The position numbers and the translations under genes were made by a program. Below, piece after piece: positions 16,254 to 26,185 of a DNA stretch of 64,000 bases. Under the pieces are notes generated by a model. That model made no database searches and was not told the origin of the DNA. It was given only the letters and a program-made list of their open reading frames with translations. How positions within the stretch are numbered: position 1 is the stretch's first letter; each line of letters starts with the position of its first letter. Origin of the DNA: Shewanella maritima (lineage in GTDB: Bacteria > Pseudomonadota > Gammaproteobacteria > Enterobacterales > Shewanellaceae). The stretch is from positions 1,178,001 to 1,242,000 of the forward strand of contig NZ_CP036200.1 of the NCBI RefSeq assembly GCF_004295345.1, read 5' to 3'.

Positions 16254-17853
16254 CTTTGAAATAGTCTGCTAAGAATTGATCAAAATCGACACTCGTTTGC
16301 GCTTCGATTTGCGCTTGCTGGTTTAATGACGTATCTGCTTCTTGCTGATAAGCAGCTTGGATATCAGCACCGAGTTGGTAGTCAGCCAAATAGCCATGGT
16401 ACTCATCCATCAATGACTGTACCCATTGACCATGATCTTGACCTTGTTCAACCACATCGCGATGCACGCGACCAGATAAGGTTAAATTAGGGTCGAGCAC
16501 GGCACTATGCCATTGACTCAGAGCTTGCTGGTAACGGTTGCTCTCTTCACCTTGTGCAAACTCTTGCTTATCTAGCAGCTTAGCTATTTGCTGCAGCTCA
16601 CCAAACAACTCTAATAACCATGACTGCATACTAACTTCTTGGCCATCGCGGCTAAGCGTTAGGCCTGGCTGACGCCCAAGTTCAATCACCTTATTAAGGT
16701 TTGCAGAGATTTCGGCTTCTTGCGCTTCACTACTCGGCAAAGATGGTGACAACAAACAATGTAATAGGAATAAATCTAAAAAGCGTACCTGACTGGCCTC
16801 AATACCAATCGGGCTAAATGGGTTTACATCTAGCGCGCGCACTTCAATGTACTCAACGCCGCCTCTAGCAAGTGCTTCTGACGGTTTCTCGCCAGCTTGT
16901 GTCACACGCTTAGCGCGAATTGGCGAGTAAAATTCGTTTTCAATCTGTAAGATATTGCTGTTTAACTGACGATACTCACCATCGACTTTGACGCCAATTT
17001 TGGCGAACTCAGTTGAAGGTTGACGAATAGCTGCTTGCACACCTTGTAAATACTCAGGTAAAGAGTCGTAGCTAATGTTTAGCGTATCTTGCTCTTTGTT
17101 GGTATAGCCTAAATCACTCATGCGCAGCGAGGTGGCGTAAGGTAAATATAGCGTCCCTTTGCCCGTGGTTTTAAAATCAAAGTTATGTTGTTGGTCTTTG
17201 ATAAACGAGCCACATAGCGCAGGTGATGAGCCAAACAAATATGGCATCACCCAAACCAGCCTGCGGTAATTGCGAATTAAGCCAAAATAAGATTCAGAAA
17301 TGAAGTCTTGTTTACTGCACTCGCTGCCAACGGTTGAGGTGTTAGCAAGCTTAAGCTCAAATAGCTGCTGCCATAATTCATCAGACACAGAGAAATTAAA
17401 GTGTACCCCTGCAATAATTTGCATTAATGGGCCGTATCTGTGAGTTAAACCTTCACGGTAAAGAGTTTTCATTTTACCGTTGTTAGAGGTGCCATACTGA
17501 GCGATAGGAATATCTTTTTCATTGCCCACAAAGCAAGGCATGCTTACTGGCCATAGCTTTTGTCCATAGATGTTTTGCACACTATAGGCATGGGTTTGGG
17601 TTAAACCTTCAAGCAGCACATCAATATCCTGATTAACAGGCGTGATGAACTCAAGTAAGGCTTCACTGTAATCTGTGGTGATCCGTGAATGGGTTAATGC
17701 ACTGCCTAATGCTTTTGGATGAGCGTCTTTAGCTAACTGGCCTTGCTCATCTATACGCAAAGCTTCGCGCTCAATACCGCGCTGCATACCTAATAATGCA
17801 CTGCGCCCTGCACTGGTATCTAAGTGCTCAATAACTTCATTGAATGATTTCAA
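16237..17853 (-). CDS. gshA: Glutamate-cysteine ligase (type 1)
   Basis: A 538-residue cytoplasmic enzyme that joins glutamate and cysteine, the first step of glutathione synthesis. The N-terminus has LLGMQRGIEREALRI (about residues 20-34), with the glutamate-binding Glu residues. The central block has HFNFSV and ALCGSFI, and the RALDVNPFSPIGI motif typical of the gammaproteobacterial family is present. Length fits GshA. The start codon is TTG at 17853, seven bases after AGAGAAG; no ATG lies nearby. A small lipoprotein gene overlaps its 3' end. Confidence 0.95.
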   Translation of the reverse strand: MKSFNEVIEHLDTSAGRSALLGMQRGIEREALRIDEQGQLAKDAHPKALGSALTHSRITTDYSEALLEFITPVNQDIDVLLEGLTQTHAYSVQNIYGQKLWPVSMPCFVGNEKDIPIAQYGTSNNGKMKTLYREGLTHRYGPLMQIIAGVHFNFSVSDELWQQLFELKLANTSTVGSECSKQDFISESYFGLIRNYRRLVWVMPYLFGSSPALCGSFIKDQQHNFDFKTTGKGTLYLPYATSLRMSDLGYTNKEQDTLNISYDSLPEYLQGVQAAIRQPSTEFAKIGVKVDGEYRQLNSNILQIENEFYSPIRAKRVTQAGEKPSEALARGGVEYIEVRALDVNPFSPIGIEASQVRFLDLFLLHCLLSPSLPSSEAQEAEISANLNKVIELGRQPGLTLSRDGQEVSMQSWLLELFGELQQIAKLLDKQEFAQGEESNRYQQALSQWHSAVLDPNLTLSGRVHRDVVEQGQDHGQWVQSLMDEYHGYLADYQLGADIQAAYQQEADTSLNQQAQIEAQTSVDFDQFLADYFKDVVAS

Positions 17854-17991
17854 TATTCACTTCTCTTGTTGACTCATATCACCAGAAAGCTGCTAACGCA
17901 CCTAACATTCATGGCAAGATATGACTTTTTAATAGCCGAGCATTCTACCTAAGTTAACACTCCAATGCCGATAGCGGATCACATCTTTTTA

Positions 17992-18029
17992 CAAAAACGC
18001 GAAACGGTAACATTTTAGGTTACCGTTTC
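17992..18029 (-). terminator. Terminator after the M16 protease gene
   Basis: A perfect 11-bp stem GAAACGGTAAC / GTTACCGTTTC with a seven-base loop. On the minus strand it is followed by GCGTTTTTGT. Confidence 0.8.
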
Positions 18030-18129
18030 GTACATTTGATGACCTGCTACCCCAGCTTGTTTACCACTTTAATATGCGGCTAAATCAAGCAATTGCAAGT
18101 GATTAAGGCTAAATTAAATGCTACTTGAG

Positions 18130-20967
18130 TTAATTTAACATTTTCACTGGGTAACCAAGTTGTTCAAGTTGTTGTTTAACTGTAGCTTTATCACCGACAA
18201 CCAAAATTACCATATCATCAATATTAAGCCATTTATCTGCCAACGCATTTAGCTCCTGCTTTGTCACCGATTCAATAATTCTCTGCTGCTCAGCCGTATA
18301 GTCATCAGCAAGTTGATAACGTTGAATACGGCGTAAGAAACCCGCTTTTTGATAAGGTGTTTCGTATTCAAGCGCGTGACCTTGCGAGATTGAGCTGCGC
18401 ATAAAGCTCAGTTCTTTGTCCGTCATACCCTGCGCTTTAAACTGGTTGATTTCAGCAATAAACTCTTTTACCGCATCACCTGTCACATCGGCGCGAACGC
18501 TCGCGCCCGCAGTAAAGGTACCTACCTCAGCTACACCATAAAAATAACTGCGAGCACCATAGGTGTAGCCTTTATCCTCACGTAAGTTCAAGTTAATGCG
18601 GCTATTAAATGCGCCACCTAACGGGTAGTTCATCAAGTCCGCTTTAAAGTACTCGCCAGTTGCATCAAACGGCAGGGCTAGGCGGCCAATAGATATGACT
18701 GATTGCGGCGCATCTGGTTTGTCGTATAGGTAAATAGCACCTGTTTTTGCGGTTTTAATCGGGTTAACCGGCGCAAGCTCGGTTGCTTCGCCCTGCCAGC
18801 TTGCAAGCGCGCCTAACTTAGAAGTGACTTGCTGTTGAGTGAGATCAGATACCGCAACAACCTTGGCGTTACCAGCACGATACTGCAGCTGATAGAAAGC
18901 TCTCACATCATCAAGGGTCAGCTTAGACACCGACTCAATACTGCCTGATGCACCAATACCAAAGTGCACATTGTCACCATAGAGCAACTTGCCATATTCA
19001 GTGCGTGCTAGGTAATTCGCATCTGAGCTACGTTGCTGCAGGAACTGCAAATGCTGCTGCTTAACGCGATTAAAGTCTTGCTCGTTAAAAGCTGGGCTAA
19101 ATAACTGCTCTTCAAGAATGCTCAGAGTCTGTGGCAAATTAGCTGTTAAGCTCGATAGCTGCACTGAGCTTTGACTCGCGTTGGCTGAGAAATGAATCGA
19201 TGAGCCTAACATTTCTAACGCATTCGCTAGCTCCACGCTATTGCGTTTGGTAGTCGACTCGTTAAGCATAGCCGCAGTTAAATAAGCTAAACCTGACTGT
19301 TCAACTGGCTCTAAACGATGACCGCCATCAAGATAAACAACTAACTCTACCGTAGGCGTTTCATCACTTTTAGTACCGACGACTTCAATACCGTTTTCAA
19401 GCTTGCTACGCCATAATTTAGGCACTTTAACCACTGGCGCGTCGCCAGCTTTTGGCATAACTGAGCGGTCAAAGCTTGAGACAATTTGCTCGGCATCAAT
19501 TTCTACATCTACCGCATGCTCTGCCACTTGTGGACTTGGCGCTATGAAATTATCAGGTTTGGCAACTAACTGCGTTTGCCCTTCTGGTACCACGCTCATG
19601 ACCACCATCGGCTTGTCTTTAATATAAGTATTAAACACACGCATCACGTCTTCTTTGGTAACACTGGCATAGCGGGCTAAATCGTTAGTTACCTGATCAG
19701 GATTGCCGTAGAAGGTTTGGTTAGCGGCAAGGGTCGACACCTTACCTTTAACACTTTGCATGCCATAAATAGTGTCAGCCTCAAACTGCACTTTCACCTT
19801 TTGCAAGTCTTCATCGGTCACGCCGCGGCTTTCAAATTCCGCCACCGATTGAGCAATTTTTTCCTCAAGCTTAGCAAGCTCGCCGCCTTGAGCAGGATTT
19901 GCTAGAGCGTAAAGCGTAAATTGACAAGCTAGCTCCTGACATGGATGGCTTACTGCAGCTTGTACCGCCACACCTTGCTCAACCATGTTTTTATAAAATA
20001 GCGAGGTTTTACCACCACCGATGATATTTGCGAGTAAATCCAACGCTGCTTCATCTTTGTGACCAGCATAGACAGTTGGGTAACCCATGTAGATAAGCGG
20101 CAGATGCACCTTGTCTTCCATTGAAATATAACGCGTTTTATCTAGGGTGACCGGTACCTTTTCATCAGCTTTGACTTCGGGACCTGCTGGGATTTCACCA
20201 AAGTACTTTTCAACCCAGGCTAGCGTTTGCGCCTCGTCAAAATCACCGCCGATAGTTAAGGTTGCGTTATTTGGACCATACCAGCGCTGGAAGAAATGTT
20301 TAACATCGGCAAGAGTGGCACGTTCGAGATCTTCTGGCCAACCAATCACTGGCCACGAATAAGGGTGCCCTGCAGGGTACAGCGCCTGACTGAATCGCTC
20401 GTTTAGGCGGCCATAAGGACGATTGTCGATACGCTGAGCACGCTCATTCTTTACCGTCTCACGTTGCACTTCGAACTTCTCACTGGTTAGCGCAGGTAAG
20501 AAAAAGCCCATACGATCTGACTCTAACCACAGCATTTTCTCTAGCTGATTGCTTGGTACTGTTTCAAAGTAGTTAGTACGATCAGTATTGGTGGTGCCAT
20601 TTAGGGTGCCTCCCGCTTCAGTGATCACTTTAAAGTGTTGCTCATCAGCCACATTTTGCGAGCCTTGAAACATCATGTGCTCGAACAAATGCGCAAAGCC
20701 GCTGCGGCCAGCAAACTCACGCGCCGATCCAACATGGTATGTGACATCAACATGCACCAGCGGATCCGAATTATCCTGGTGTAAAATTACCGTTAAGCCA
20801 TTGGCTAACCGATATTTTTTGTAGGGAATATTGGCTTGCCCAGCTTGATGCTCGACAGTTTCAACTAGGGTTACCGCAGCAGGAGCAGCTGAGTCCAGTT
20901 CAGACTTAACTGCGCTGCAGCCAAATAAAGCAGCGGATACCGCTGCCGCTATCATCCAATGTTTCAC
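18130..20967 (-). CDS. Two-domain M16 (pitrilysin-type) zinc metallopeptidase lipoprotein
   Basis: A 945-residue protein. The signal ends in LFGC (lipobox Cys about 17), so it is likely anchored in the envelope. The first M16 domain carries the inverted zinc motif HLFEHMMF (HxxEH, about residues 90-97), with the downstream Glu in RETVKNERAQRIDNRPYG. The second domain (about 510-945) lacks HxxEH, as in typical two-domain M16 proteins where only the first half is catalytic. A role in peptide degradation in the periplasm is likely. ATG at 20967 follows AGGAG. Confidence 0.9.
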   Translation of the reverse strand: MKHWMIAAAVSAALFGCSAVKSELDSAAPAAVTLVETVEHQAGQANIPYKKYRLANGLTVILHQDNSDPLVHVDVTYHVGSAREFAGRSGFAHLFEHMMFQGSQNVADEQHFKVITEAGGTLNGTTNTDRTNYFETVPSNQLEKMLWLESDRMGFFLPALTSEKFEVQRETVKNERAQRIDNRPYGRLNERFSQALYPAGHPYSWPVIGWPEDLERATLADVKHFFQRWYGPNNATLTIGGDFDEAQTLAWVEKYFGEIPAGPEVKADEKVPVTLDKTRYISMEDKVHLPLIYMGYPTVYAGHKDEAALDLLANIIGGGKTSLFYKNMVEQGVAVQAAVSHPCQELACQFTLYALANPAQGGELAKLEEKIAQSVAEFESRGVTDEDLQKVKVQFEADTIYGMQSVKGKVSTLAANQTFYGNPDQVTNDLARYASVTKEDVMRVFNTYIKDKPMVVMSVVPEGQTQLVAKPDNFIAPSPQVAEHAVDVEIDAEQIVSSFDRSVMPKAGDAPVVKVPKLWRSKLENGIEVVGTKSDETPTVELVVYLDGGHRLEPVEQSGLAYLTAAMLNESTTKRNSVELANALEMLGSSIHFSANASQSSVQLSSLTANLPQTLSILEEQLFSPAFNEQDFNRVKQQHLQFLQQRSSDANYLARTEYGKLLYGDNVHFGIGASGSIESVSKLTLDDVRAFYQLQYRAGNAKVVAVSDLTQQQVTSKLGALASWQGEATELAPVNPIKTAKTGAIYLYDKPDAPQSVISIGRLALPFDATGEYFKADLMNYPLGGAFNSRINLNLREDKGYTYGARSYFYGVAEVGTFTAGASVRADVTGDAVKEFIAEINQFKAQGMTDKELSFMRSSISQGHALEYETPYQKAGFLRRIQRYQLADDYTAEQQRIIESVTKQELNALADKWLNIDDMVILVVGDKATVKQQLEQLGYPVKMLN

Positions 20968-21110
20968 ATTACACTCCTGTAAATATATAAAAGCTGGCCT
21001 GACTCAAAAGCCACCAGCTTTGCAATGTCAGCAGCTAGCCATTGATAGCTGCTTGACTAAAAATCTAATCATCTTCACTTGAGACAAGAGCCATGCACCA
21101 AGCACTGAGG

Positions 21111-21524
21111 TTAAATTATCGCCCAGGCGATAAGGCTATAACGCAGTGCCTTACCAATAAAAATCAATACCACTGACGAGGTTATAGGTAACTTTAACCA
21201 ACCTGCCATCAAACACAAAATATCGCCAATTACAGGTAGCCAAGACAAAAGTAATGACCAGCTGCCGTAGCGCTCAATCCAGCCTAAAGCTTTTTGATAA
21301 CGCGGAGAGTGAATCGCATCCGGCGATTTTGCATAACGGCCGACATAGCCTAGATAGTAACTGGTTATCGCCCCTAATGTATTACCGACACTGGCGACAA
21401 CCAATAGTTCCAACCAAAGCTCAGGTTGCTGATTTAACAGGCCAATTAATAGCACTTCGCTGCCGCCTGGCAACAAGGTCGCAGCAAGAAATGCGCCGCT
21501 AAACATCAACCATAGTTCTAACAT
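21111..21524 (-). CDS. yqaA: YqaA-like (SNARE-associated/DedA-related) membrane protein
   Basis: A 137-residue inner-membrane protein with about four hydrophobic segments. The order ATLLPGGSEVLLIGLL, then SVGNTLGAITSYYLGYVGR and RYGSWSLLLSWLPVIGDILCLMAGWLKLP, is close to the YqaA family, a short relative of DedA flippase-like proteins. Function is not well defined. It is transcribed alone, 143 bp downstream of the start of the M16 protease gene, and reads in the same direction. Confidence 0.75.
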   Translation of the reverse strand: MLELWLMFSGAFLAATLLPGGSEVLLIGLLNQQPELWLELLVVASVGNTLGAITSYYLGYVGRYAKSPDAIHSPRYQKALGWIERYGSWSLLLSWLPVIGDILCLMAGWLKLPITSSVVLIFIGKALRYSLIAWAII

Positions 21525-21913
21525 GAGGCTAGATTTACCTTTAAAATTTGTTGCGATACAAGTTGTCTAAAAAACAGACTTTACCTGTAGGTGGATTTAA
21601 CGTATTAATAACAAAACGTTATAAGCATATAAGTTATAACAAATCGGCTTTGTTTGTCTGTAGGTCAACTCATACAATGCTATTAATCTTAATTCATTAT
21701 TGTCTTGTCTCGTCTTGTCACATTCAATAAACCGAACAAGATGTAAGATAACTAGTGTAATAAACCTAGCCAAAATCCGGTCTATTACTCTAGAGCAGAA
21801 TAGTTTTAAGCTAGGATAGCTCTTAACCAAACTGGCTCTAGACAAAAAGGCGCTTGACCTAAAAACAATAACAATGCCCTTGAGCGGCTACAAAAATTGA
21901 GTTGGAAATATCT
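21525..21913. other. Intergenic region without recognised gene
   Basis: About 390 bp of AT-rich DNA between divergent yqaA and the symporter gene. It must hold both promoters. Short open frames here (for example minus strand 21597-21845) show no protein character, and I see no terminator, repeat copy or RNA gene. Confidence 0.4.
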
Positions 21914-23161
21914 ATGCTACAAGTGTTTAACCGTATTCCTTTCTGGCAAAAAGTCCTTGCTGGTTTTGCCTTAGGCGCCATTGTTGGCGTGTTATTTGGT
22001 GAGCAAGCGACGGCATTAAAGCCTTTAGGTGACCTGTTTATTGGTGCGATTAAAATGCTGGTCGCACCTTTGGTATTTTGCGCCATTGTTGTCAGCATTA
22101 CCTCACTGGGCTCACAGACGAATCTTAAACGATTAAGCTTTAAAACCCTTGGCATGTTTATGCTAACGGGTACAGCAGCTTCATTTATTGGCTTGACTAT
22201 TGGCTCAGTTATCGACATGGGCGGCACACTTGAACTAGCGACGTCAGAGGTGAGAGAGCGTGATATTCCAGGCTTTGCTCAAGTGCTGCTGAATATGATC
22301 CCGGTTAACCCTTTTGCCTCTTTGGCTGAAGGTAAAGTTTTACAGATCATCGTATTTGCCGCGCTAATCGGTATTGCAATCAATGCTGTGGGCGAAAAGG
22401 CAGAGCCTTTAAAGAAAACCATTGAAGCCGGCGCTGAGGTCATGTTCCAGCTGACTCGCATGGTACTAAAGCTCACCCCTATTGGTGTATTCGGTTTAAT
22501 GGCCTGGGTGATTGGCAAATATGGTCTCACCACGCTGCTGCCGTTAGGTAAGTTTATCATCGCCATTTATATCGCGGCGCTAATCCACATTATTTTTGTT
22601 TACGGTGGTTTAATTAAGTTTGTCGCCAAAGTCAGCCCACTAAAGTTTTTCCGTAAAGCCATGCCTGCGCAGCTAGTCGCGTTTACTACGGCATCAAGCT
22701 TTGGCACCTTACCCGTAAGCACTAAATGTAGCGAGTCGATGGGGGTATCAAAACGTTATAGCGCGTTTGTGCTGCCACTAGGCGCAACCATGAACATGGA
22801 CGGCTGCGGCGGTATTTACCCTGCAATCGCAGCTATTTTTATCGCGCAGATTTACGGTATTCCGCTAGATATGAGCGATTACATGCTGATTGCGATTACC
22901 GCTACCGTAGCATCTGTGGGCACTGCGGGTGTGCCGGGCAGCGCTATGGTGATGCTAACTGTAACCTTAGGTGCAGTAGGTCTGCCACTTGAAGGTATTG
23001 CCTTTATTGCCGCCATTGACCGCGTAATTGATATGATCCGCACTGCAACTAACGTCACTGGTGACATGATGACAGCCGTGGTGGTTGGTAAAAGCGAAGG
23101 TCAATTTGACCAAGCGCAGTTTGATAGTGATGAAAACCGCGTGGAGCATCAAGCAGCGTAA
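21914..23161 (+). CDS. Dicarboxylate/amino-acid:cation symporter (DAACS, SLC1-like)
   Basis: A 415-residue inner-membrane transporter. The ATG at 21914 (MLQVFNRIPFW) is chosen over an in-frame TTG four codons earlier; the Shine-Dalgarno is weak either way. The family's substrate and cation motifs are clear: TTASSFGTLPVS (serine-rich loop), LGATMNMDGCGG (NMDG) and IDRVIDMIRTATNVTGD near the C-terminus. Such carriers import glutamate, aspartate or C4-dicarboxylates with Na+ or H+. Substrate cannot be told from sequence alone. A strong terminator follows. Confidence 0.88.
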   Translation: MLQVFNRIPFWQKVLAGFALGAIVGVLFGEQATALKPLGDLFIGAIKMLVAPLVFCAIVVSITSLGSQTNLKRLSFKTLGMFMLTGTAASFIGLTIGSVIDMGGTLELATSEVRERDIPGFAQVLLNMIPVNPFASLAEGKVLQIIVFAALIGIAINAVGEKAEPLKKTIEAGAEVMFQLTRMVLKLTPIGVFGLMAWVIGKYGLTTLLPLGKFIIAIYIAALIHIIFVYGGLIKFVAKVSPLKFFRKAMPAQLVAFTTASSFGTLPVSTKCSESMGVSKRYSAFVLPLGATMNMDGCGGIYPAIAAIFIAQIYGIPLDMSDYMLIAITATVASVGTAGVPGSAMVMLTVTLGAVGLPLEGIAFIAAIDRVIDMIRTATNVTGDMMTAVVVGKSEGQFDQAQFDSDENRVEHQAA

Positions 23162-23190
23162 ACGCGTTTCAATGAATGTTTAGAAAATAT

Positions 23191-23224
23191 AAAAAACCAC
23201 CTTCTAGCTAGGTGGTTTTTTATT
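23191..23224. terminator. Terminator between symporter and lipoprotein genes
   Basis: AAAAAACCACCT / AGGTGGTTTTTT, with A and T runs on both sides. It sits between two converging genes and can act in both directions. Confidence 0.9.
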
Positions 23225-23253
23225 TAACTCAAATGATTTAATACTGCGACGAT

Positions 23254-24612
23254 TTATAACTTAATCAAGCTATGCTCAAAAGGACTCATAGCATCAGGAA
23301 TTAATACAAAGCTGTAATTCCCCTCGCCCTCAACACTGATAGAGTCTGACTGATATACCAACGTTTGCGTACCATTATCACTCTCACTCACCACGCTGAT
23401 ACGGTAATCTTCTATAGGTAAATCAATGGATAACTGCTCTTCAAAATCAACGTCTGTAAGCGTGTATTCGGCATTTTCAACGGTCTCATTATCTCGCACA
23501 AAGTACACGTTTAAATCGTCATAAAAGTAGGTCAGGTTAGTAATATCAACTCGAAATTCATAAGGTCTTGGCCTTAAATCTTGCTCAATCACTATGCCAC
23601 TGGCTTGTGTGTCACTGGTTGGGTAGACCAATACAGTTTTAATCTCGCCTTGGTTAAAGGTCATTAGCAGATTATCAAATAAGATAGTCCCGTCTTCTGC
23701 CGACTTTGCCTTAACAGCAAAGTCGTTGTACCCAATAGATTCAAACGGACTGACGGCGAAGCTAGTTAAATCATGCACATATTGGCTTTCATCTTCACTG
23801 ACGATTTCAACATCAATGGTTTGATTCTCAAGCCCGTTGAATACGTTAATTTCGGCTTCGGACTCCAGCGCAGTGTAGTTAGTTGGCGTAGTTGTAGAGT
23901 CGACATTATCAATAGTAAAGCCAAGCTCCCCTGCGCCAAAGCTTGGGCGCATCACCAATTTGTACACTGTATTGGCGCTTAGACTCATACTACCTGTGGT
24001 ATAAACCACATCTTTGGTGCCAACATCAGTTAGATACACGACATAATCTTCGGTATCGAATATTTGCTCTGTAGTGTAACTGCCGTAATCGACTGTACCT
24101 AACAGCACTGCTTCTTCAATAGCTTGTGTTTCTAAGGCGATATAAGCATCAAAACTTTGCTCTACTGCAGCATTAGCCACCAGCACTTGCATCTTCGAGT
24201 ATTCATTGTCTTCGTCACTGTTAAGTTCATCCATTTCAGTGCGTGAAAAGCTAACATCTAGCACCTCAGGAGAGTGAAAATCGCCATAAAGCACTAACAG
24301 GTGTTCATTCTCACCATCTAGGGTGACATCCTGGGTGTATAGCTCGAAGCTAGTGCCATCTTCATCAAGGCCATACAGCGAAAACTCCATGGTGCCTGTG
24401 GTATAGCTGTAACGCGGAATAGCGTCAGCAAAGTCGACTGTGCCATAGGTGTAATCGTCAATTAGCACAGCGGTTAAGGTGCTATTGGCGCTGGCATTGT
24501 AGTACTGAAAATAGCCGCTGGTATCGGTTGAATCATCAGAATCACTGCCGCAACCCAGTAAACTTGTACCGATTAAAGACACCAACATTAGTGAGCGAAA
24601 ATTATTATCCAT
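23254..24612 (-). CDS. DUF4397-like acidic lipoprotein
   Basis: A 452-residue protein. The signal MDNNFRSLMLVSLIGTSLLGC ends in a lipobox (LLGC, Cys21), followed by an acidic linker GSDSDDSTDTSG. The mature part looks like repeated beta-sandwich units: YFQYYNASANSTLTAVLID near residue 35, MQVLVANAAVEQSFDAYIAL near 143 and INVFNGLENQTIDVEIV near 258. This is the pattern of DUF4397 domains (short strands beginning with a phrase like xxNAxxxxxxxDVYI). Function is unknown; a surface role is likely. It is very rich in Asp, Glu, Ser, Thr and Tyr, with few basic residues. ATG at 24612 follows GAGGTA. Confidence 0.65.
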   Translation of the reverse strand: MDNNFRSLMLVSLIGTSLLGCGSDSDDSTDTSGYFQYYNASANSTLTAVLIDDYTYGTVDFADAIPRYSYTTGTMEFSLYGLDEDGTSFELYTQDVTLDGENEHLLVLYGDFHSPEVLDVSFSRTEMDELNSDEDNEYSKMQVLVANAAVEQSFDAYIALETQAIEEAVLLGTVDYGSYTTEQIFDTEDYVVYLTDVGTKDVVYTTGSMSLSANTVYKLVMRPSFGAGELGFTIDNVDSTTTPTNYTALESEAEINVFNGLENQTIDVEIVSEDESQYVHDLTSFAVSPFESIGYNDFAVKAKSAEDGTILFDNLLMTFNQGEIKTVLVYPTSDTQASGIVIEQDLRPRPYEFRVDITNLTYFYDDLNVYFVRDNETVENAEYTLTDVDFEEQLSIDLPIEDYRISVVSESDNGTQTLVYQSDSISVEGEGNYSFVLIPDAMSPFEHSLIKL

Positions 24613-24758
24613 GGTTACCTCATTAACCTTTCAATTACATCTCGCTAACTATGACAACGGCCATACGTAAATCTGTGTCAAGAAAGGTAATGAAGTCAAT
24701 GCAAGTGTCATGGCAACTGCACATTCAACAAAATCGAAAATAACAAAACTAACAAAGC

Positions 24759-24791
24759 AAAGCGGGCATGCCCTATGGACATGCCCGCTTT
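24759..24791 (-). terminator. Stem-loop after the beta-barrel gene
   Basis: A perfect 12-bp stem AAAGCGGGCATG / CATGCCCGCTTT with a nine-base loop. The downstream T run on the minus strand is short, so termination strength is uncertain. Confidence 0.7.
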
Positions 24792-24858
24792 TGGTTTCGC
24801 AGTACGACACCGTTAACACATTTGTATGGACGTGCTCACGATAACCTGCTTGTCGAGG

Positions 24859-26076
24859 TTAGAACTTAGCGTTAGCCCAAACCCAAACCTTGTCGGTATC
24901 GACTTTACCTGCACCTGCATCACCCGCAGAGTAAGCAGCATACTTAATACCTAGTAGATAGTTCTTTTGAATAGGTAGCGTGAACGATACATCGATCTCT
25001 GAGCCTAAATCATCAACCGTGGCAGAAGACTTATCTGCATCGAACTTGTGATAAGCCAGTGCCCACTTACCATCCATTAGCTTGCCACCAACTGAGGCGT
25101 AAAGATCAACTAGGCCTTCATTTGGCGTACCTAAGAATTGGTCAGCCCAACCGTTGAATTTATGTAGTGTCGCCAGTGGTGTCGAGAAGCCATACTGACC
25201 GTTGTCAGAGCCCAGTTTTTCGTAGCCGCCTTTAATCGTAAAGCCAGCTAGACCAACACCAGCTTCAAGCGCTAAGTAATCAGCATCATACTTAGTTGTC
25301 GCTGTCGTAGACTCCTGCTTAGCGTATTCTGCTTTATACATGACTTTGGTGTCAGCAAGCTTAGTTGAACCCGTAAAGTTAACACCGTAAGTATCTAGGC
25401 CATTCTTAACATCGTTATCAACTTCAAGTAGGTAGCCATAACCGGTGACTTTACCAAAACCTAGGTTGTATGAAGCGTTAAACATGTGGTCTTTTGCGCG
25501 CACGTCCTTGGCTTCAGCAAAGATACGGTTACGCTTGGTAATGTAGCCATAATCAACCTGGAAAGCATCAACTGCGTATTGCATAGTGATACCATCAAAG
25601 GTTTGGCGGTCTTGACGCCAGCCAACATGGCCCACAAAGCGTTGATTACCTAATGCGATGACTTGGCGACCTAGCTTGGCTTTAAAGCCTTGGCGCTTGT
25701 ATTGTAAAAATGCTTGATCAAGCTCAGTGGTGTTAGGATCAGCAATCACTGAATATTCAGGATTCTTACCTAATGTGTCGTTATAGTCATCAACTCCAAA
25801 CACATTACGTGAATCTTCAAACTCTACTAATGCTGACAGACCATAGTAATCTGCCGTTGCAAAAGTAAGACGAGTACGCAGGGTTAATGCATCGGCATCT
25901 TTAAGTGCATTATCTTGCGCTACATTTTCATAACGGAAGTTAAGATCAACTTTCGCGCTCCCTTGCGTGAAAGCATCTGCAATGGAGTTTACTTTGGCAT
26001 CTTCTGCGTGAGCAGTCCCCATTGCCATTAACACCGCACAGCTAAGTGCTGACATTGCAATTTTTTTGTTCATCAT
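24859..26076 (-). CDS. Outer-membrane beta-barrel protein (alginate-export-like)
   Basis: A 405-residue protein with a clear signal peptide ending AHA-E (about residue 24). The mature sequence has alternating strands with conserved pieces LTLRTRLTFATADYYGLSAL, DQAFLQYKR, FKAKLGRQVIALGNQRFVG and WRQDRQTFDGI. This resembles the alginate-export/OprD-like barrel group common in Shewanella. It ends with Phe (ANAKF), as barrels do. It lies 109 bp downstream of the ABC ATPase on the same strand and could deliver that system's substrate across the outer membrane. That link is inferred from position only. Confidence 0.7.
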   Translation of the reverse strand: MMNKKIAMSALSCAVLMAMGTAHAEDAKVNSIADAFTQGSAKVDLNFRYENVAQDNALKDADALTLRTRLTFATADYYGLSALVEFEDSRNVFGVDDYNDTLGKNPEYSVIADPNTTELDQAFLQYKRQGFKAKLGRQVIALGNQRFVGHVGWRQDRQTFDGITMQYAVDAFQVDYGYITKRNRIFAEAKDVRAKDHMFNASYNLGFGKVTGYGYLLEVDNDVKNGLDTYGVNFTGSTKLADTKVMYKAEYAKQESTTATTKYDADYLALEAGVGLAGFTIKGGYEKLGSDNGQYGFSTPLATLHKFNGWADQFLGTPNEGLVDLYASVGGKLMDGKWALAYHKFDADKSSATVDDLGSEIDVSFTLPIQKNYLLGIKYAAYSAGDAGAGKVDTDKVWVWANAKF

Positions 26077-26185
26077 CTATCCCTATTTTTCTTTAATTTG
26101 GCAAAAATCGAGTTTTGCCTATTTCACGTTACTTACATTCAATTAAGCAACGCATCACCCAAGCGAAACCTTAGCAACCAAACGT

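Noticed and set aside
21597..21845. An 82-residue minus-strand open frame in the yqaA-symporter gap
   Set aside because: No recognisable domain or ribosome binding site, and it overlaps the region that must hold two promoters.
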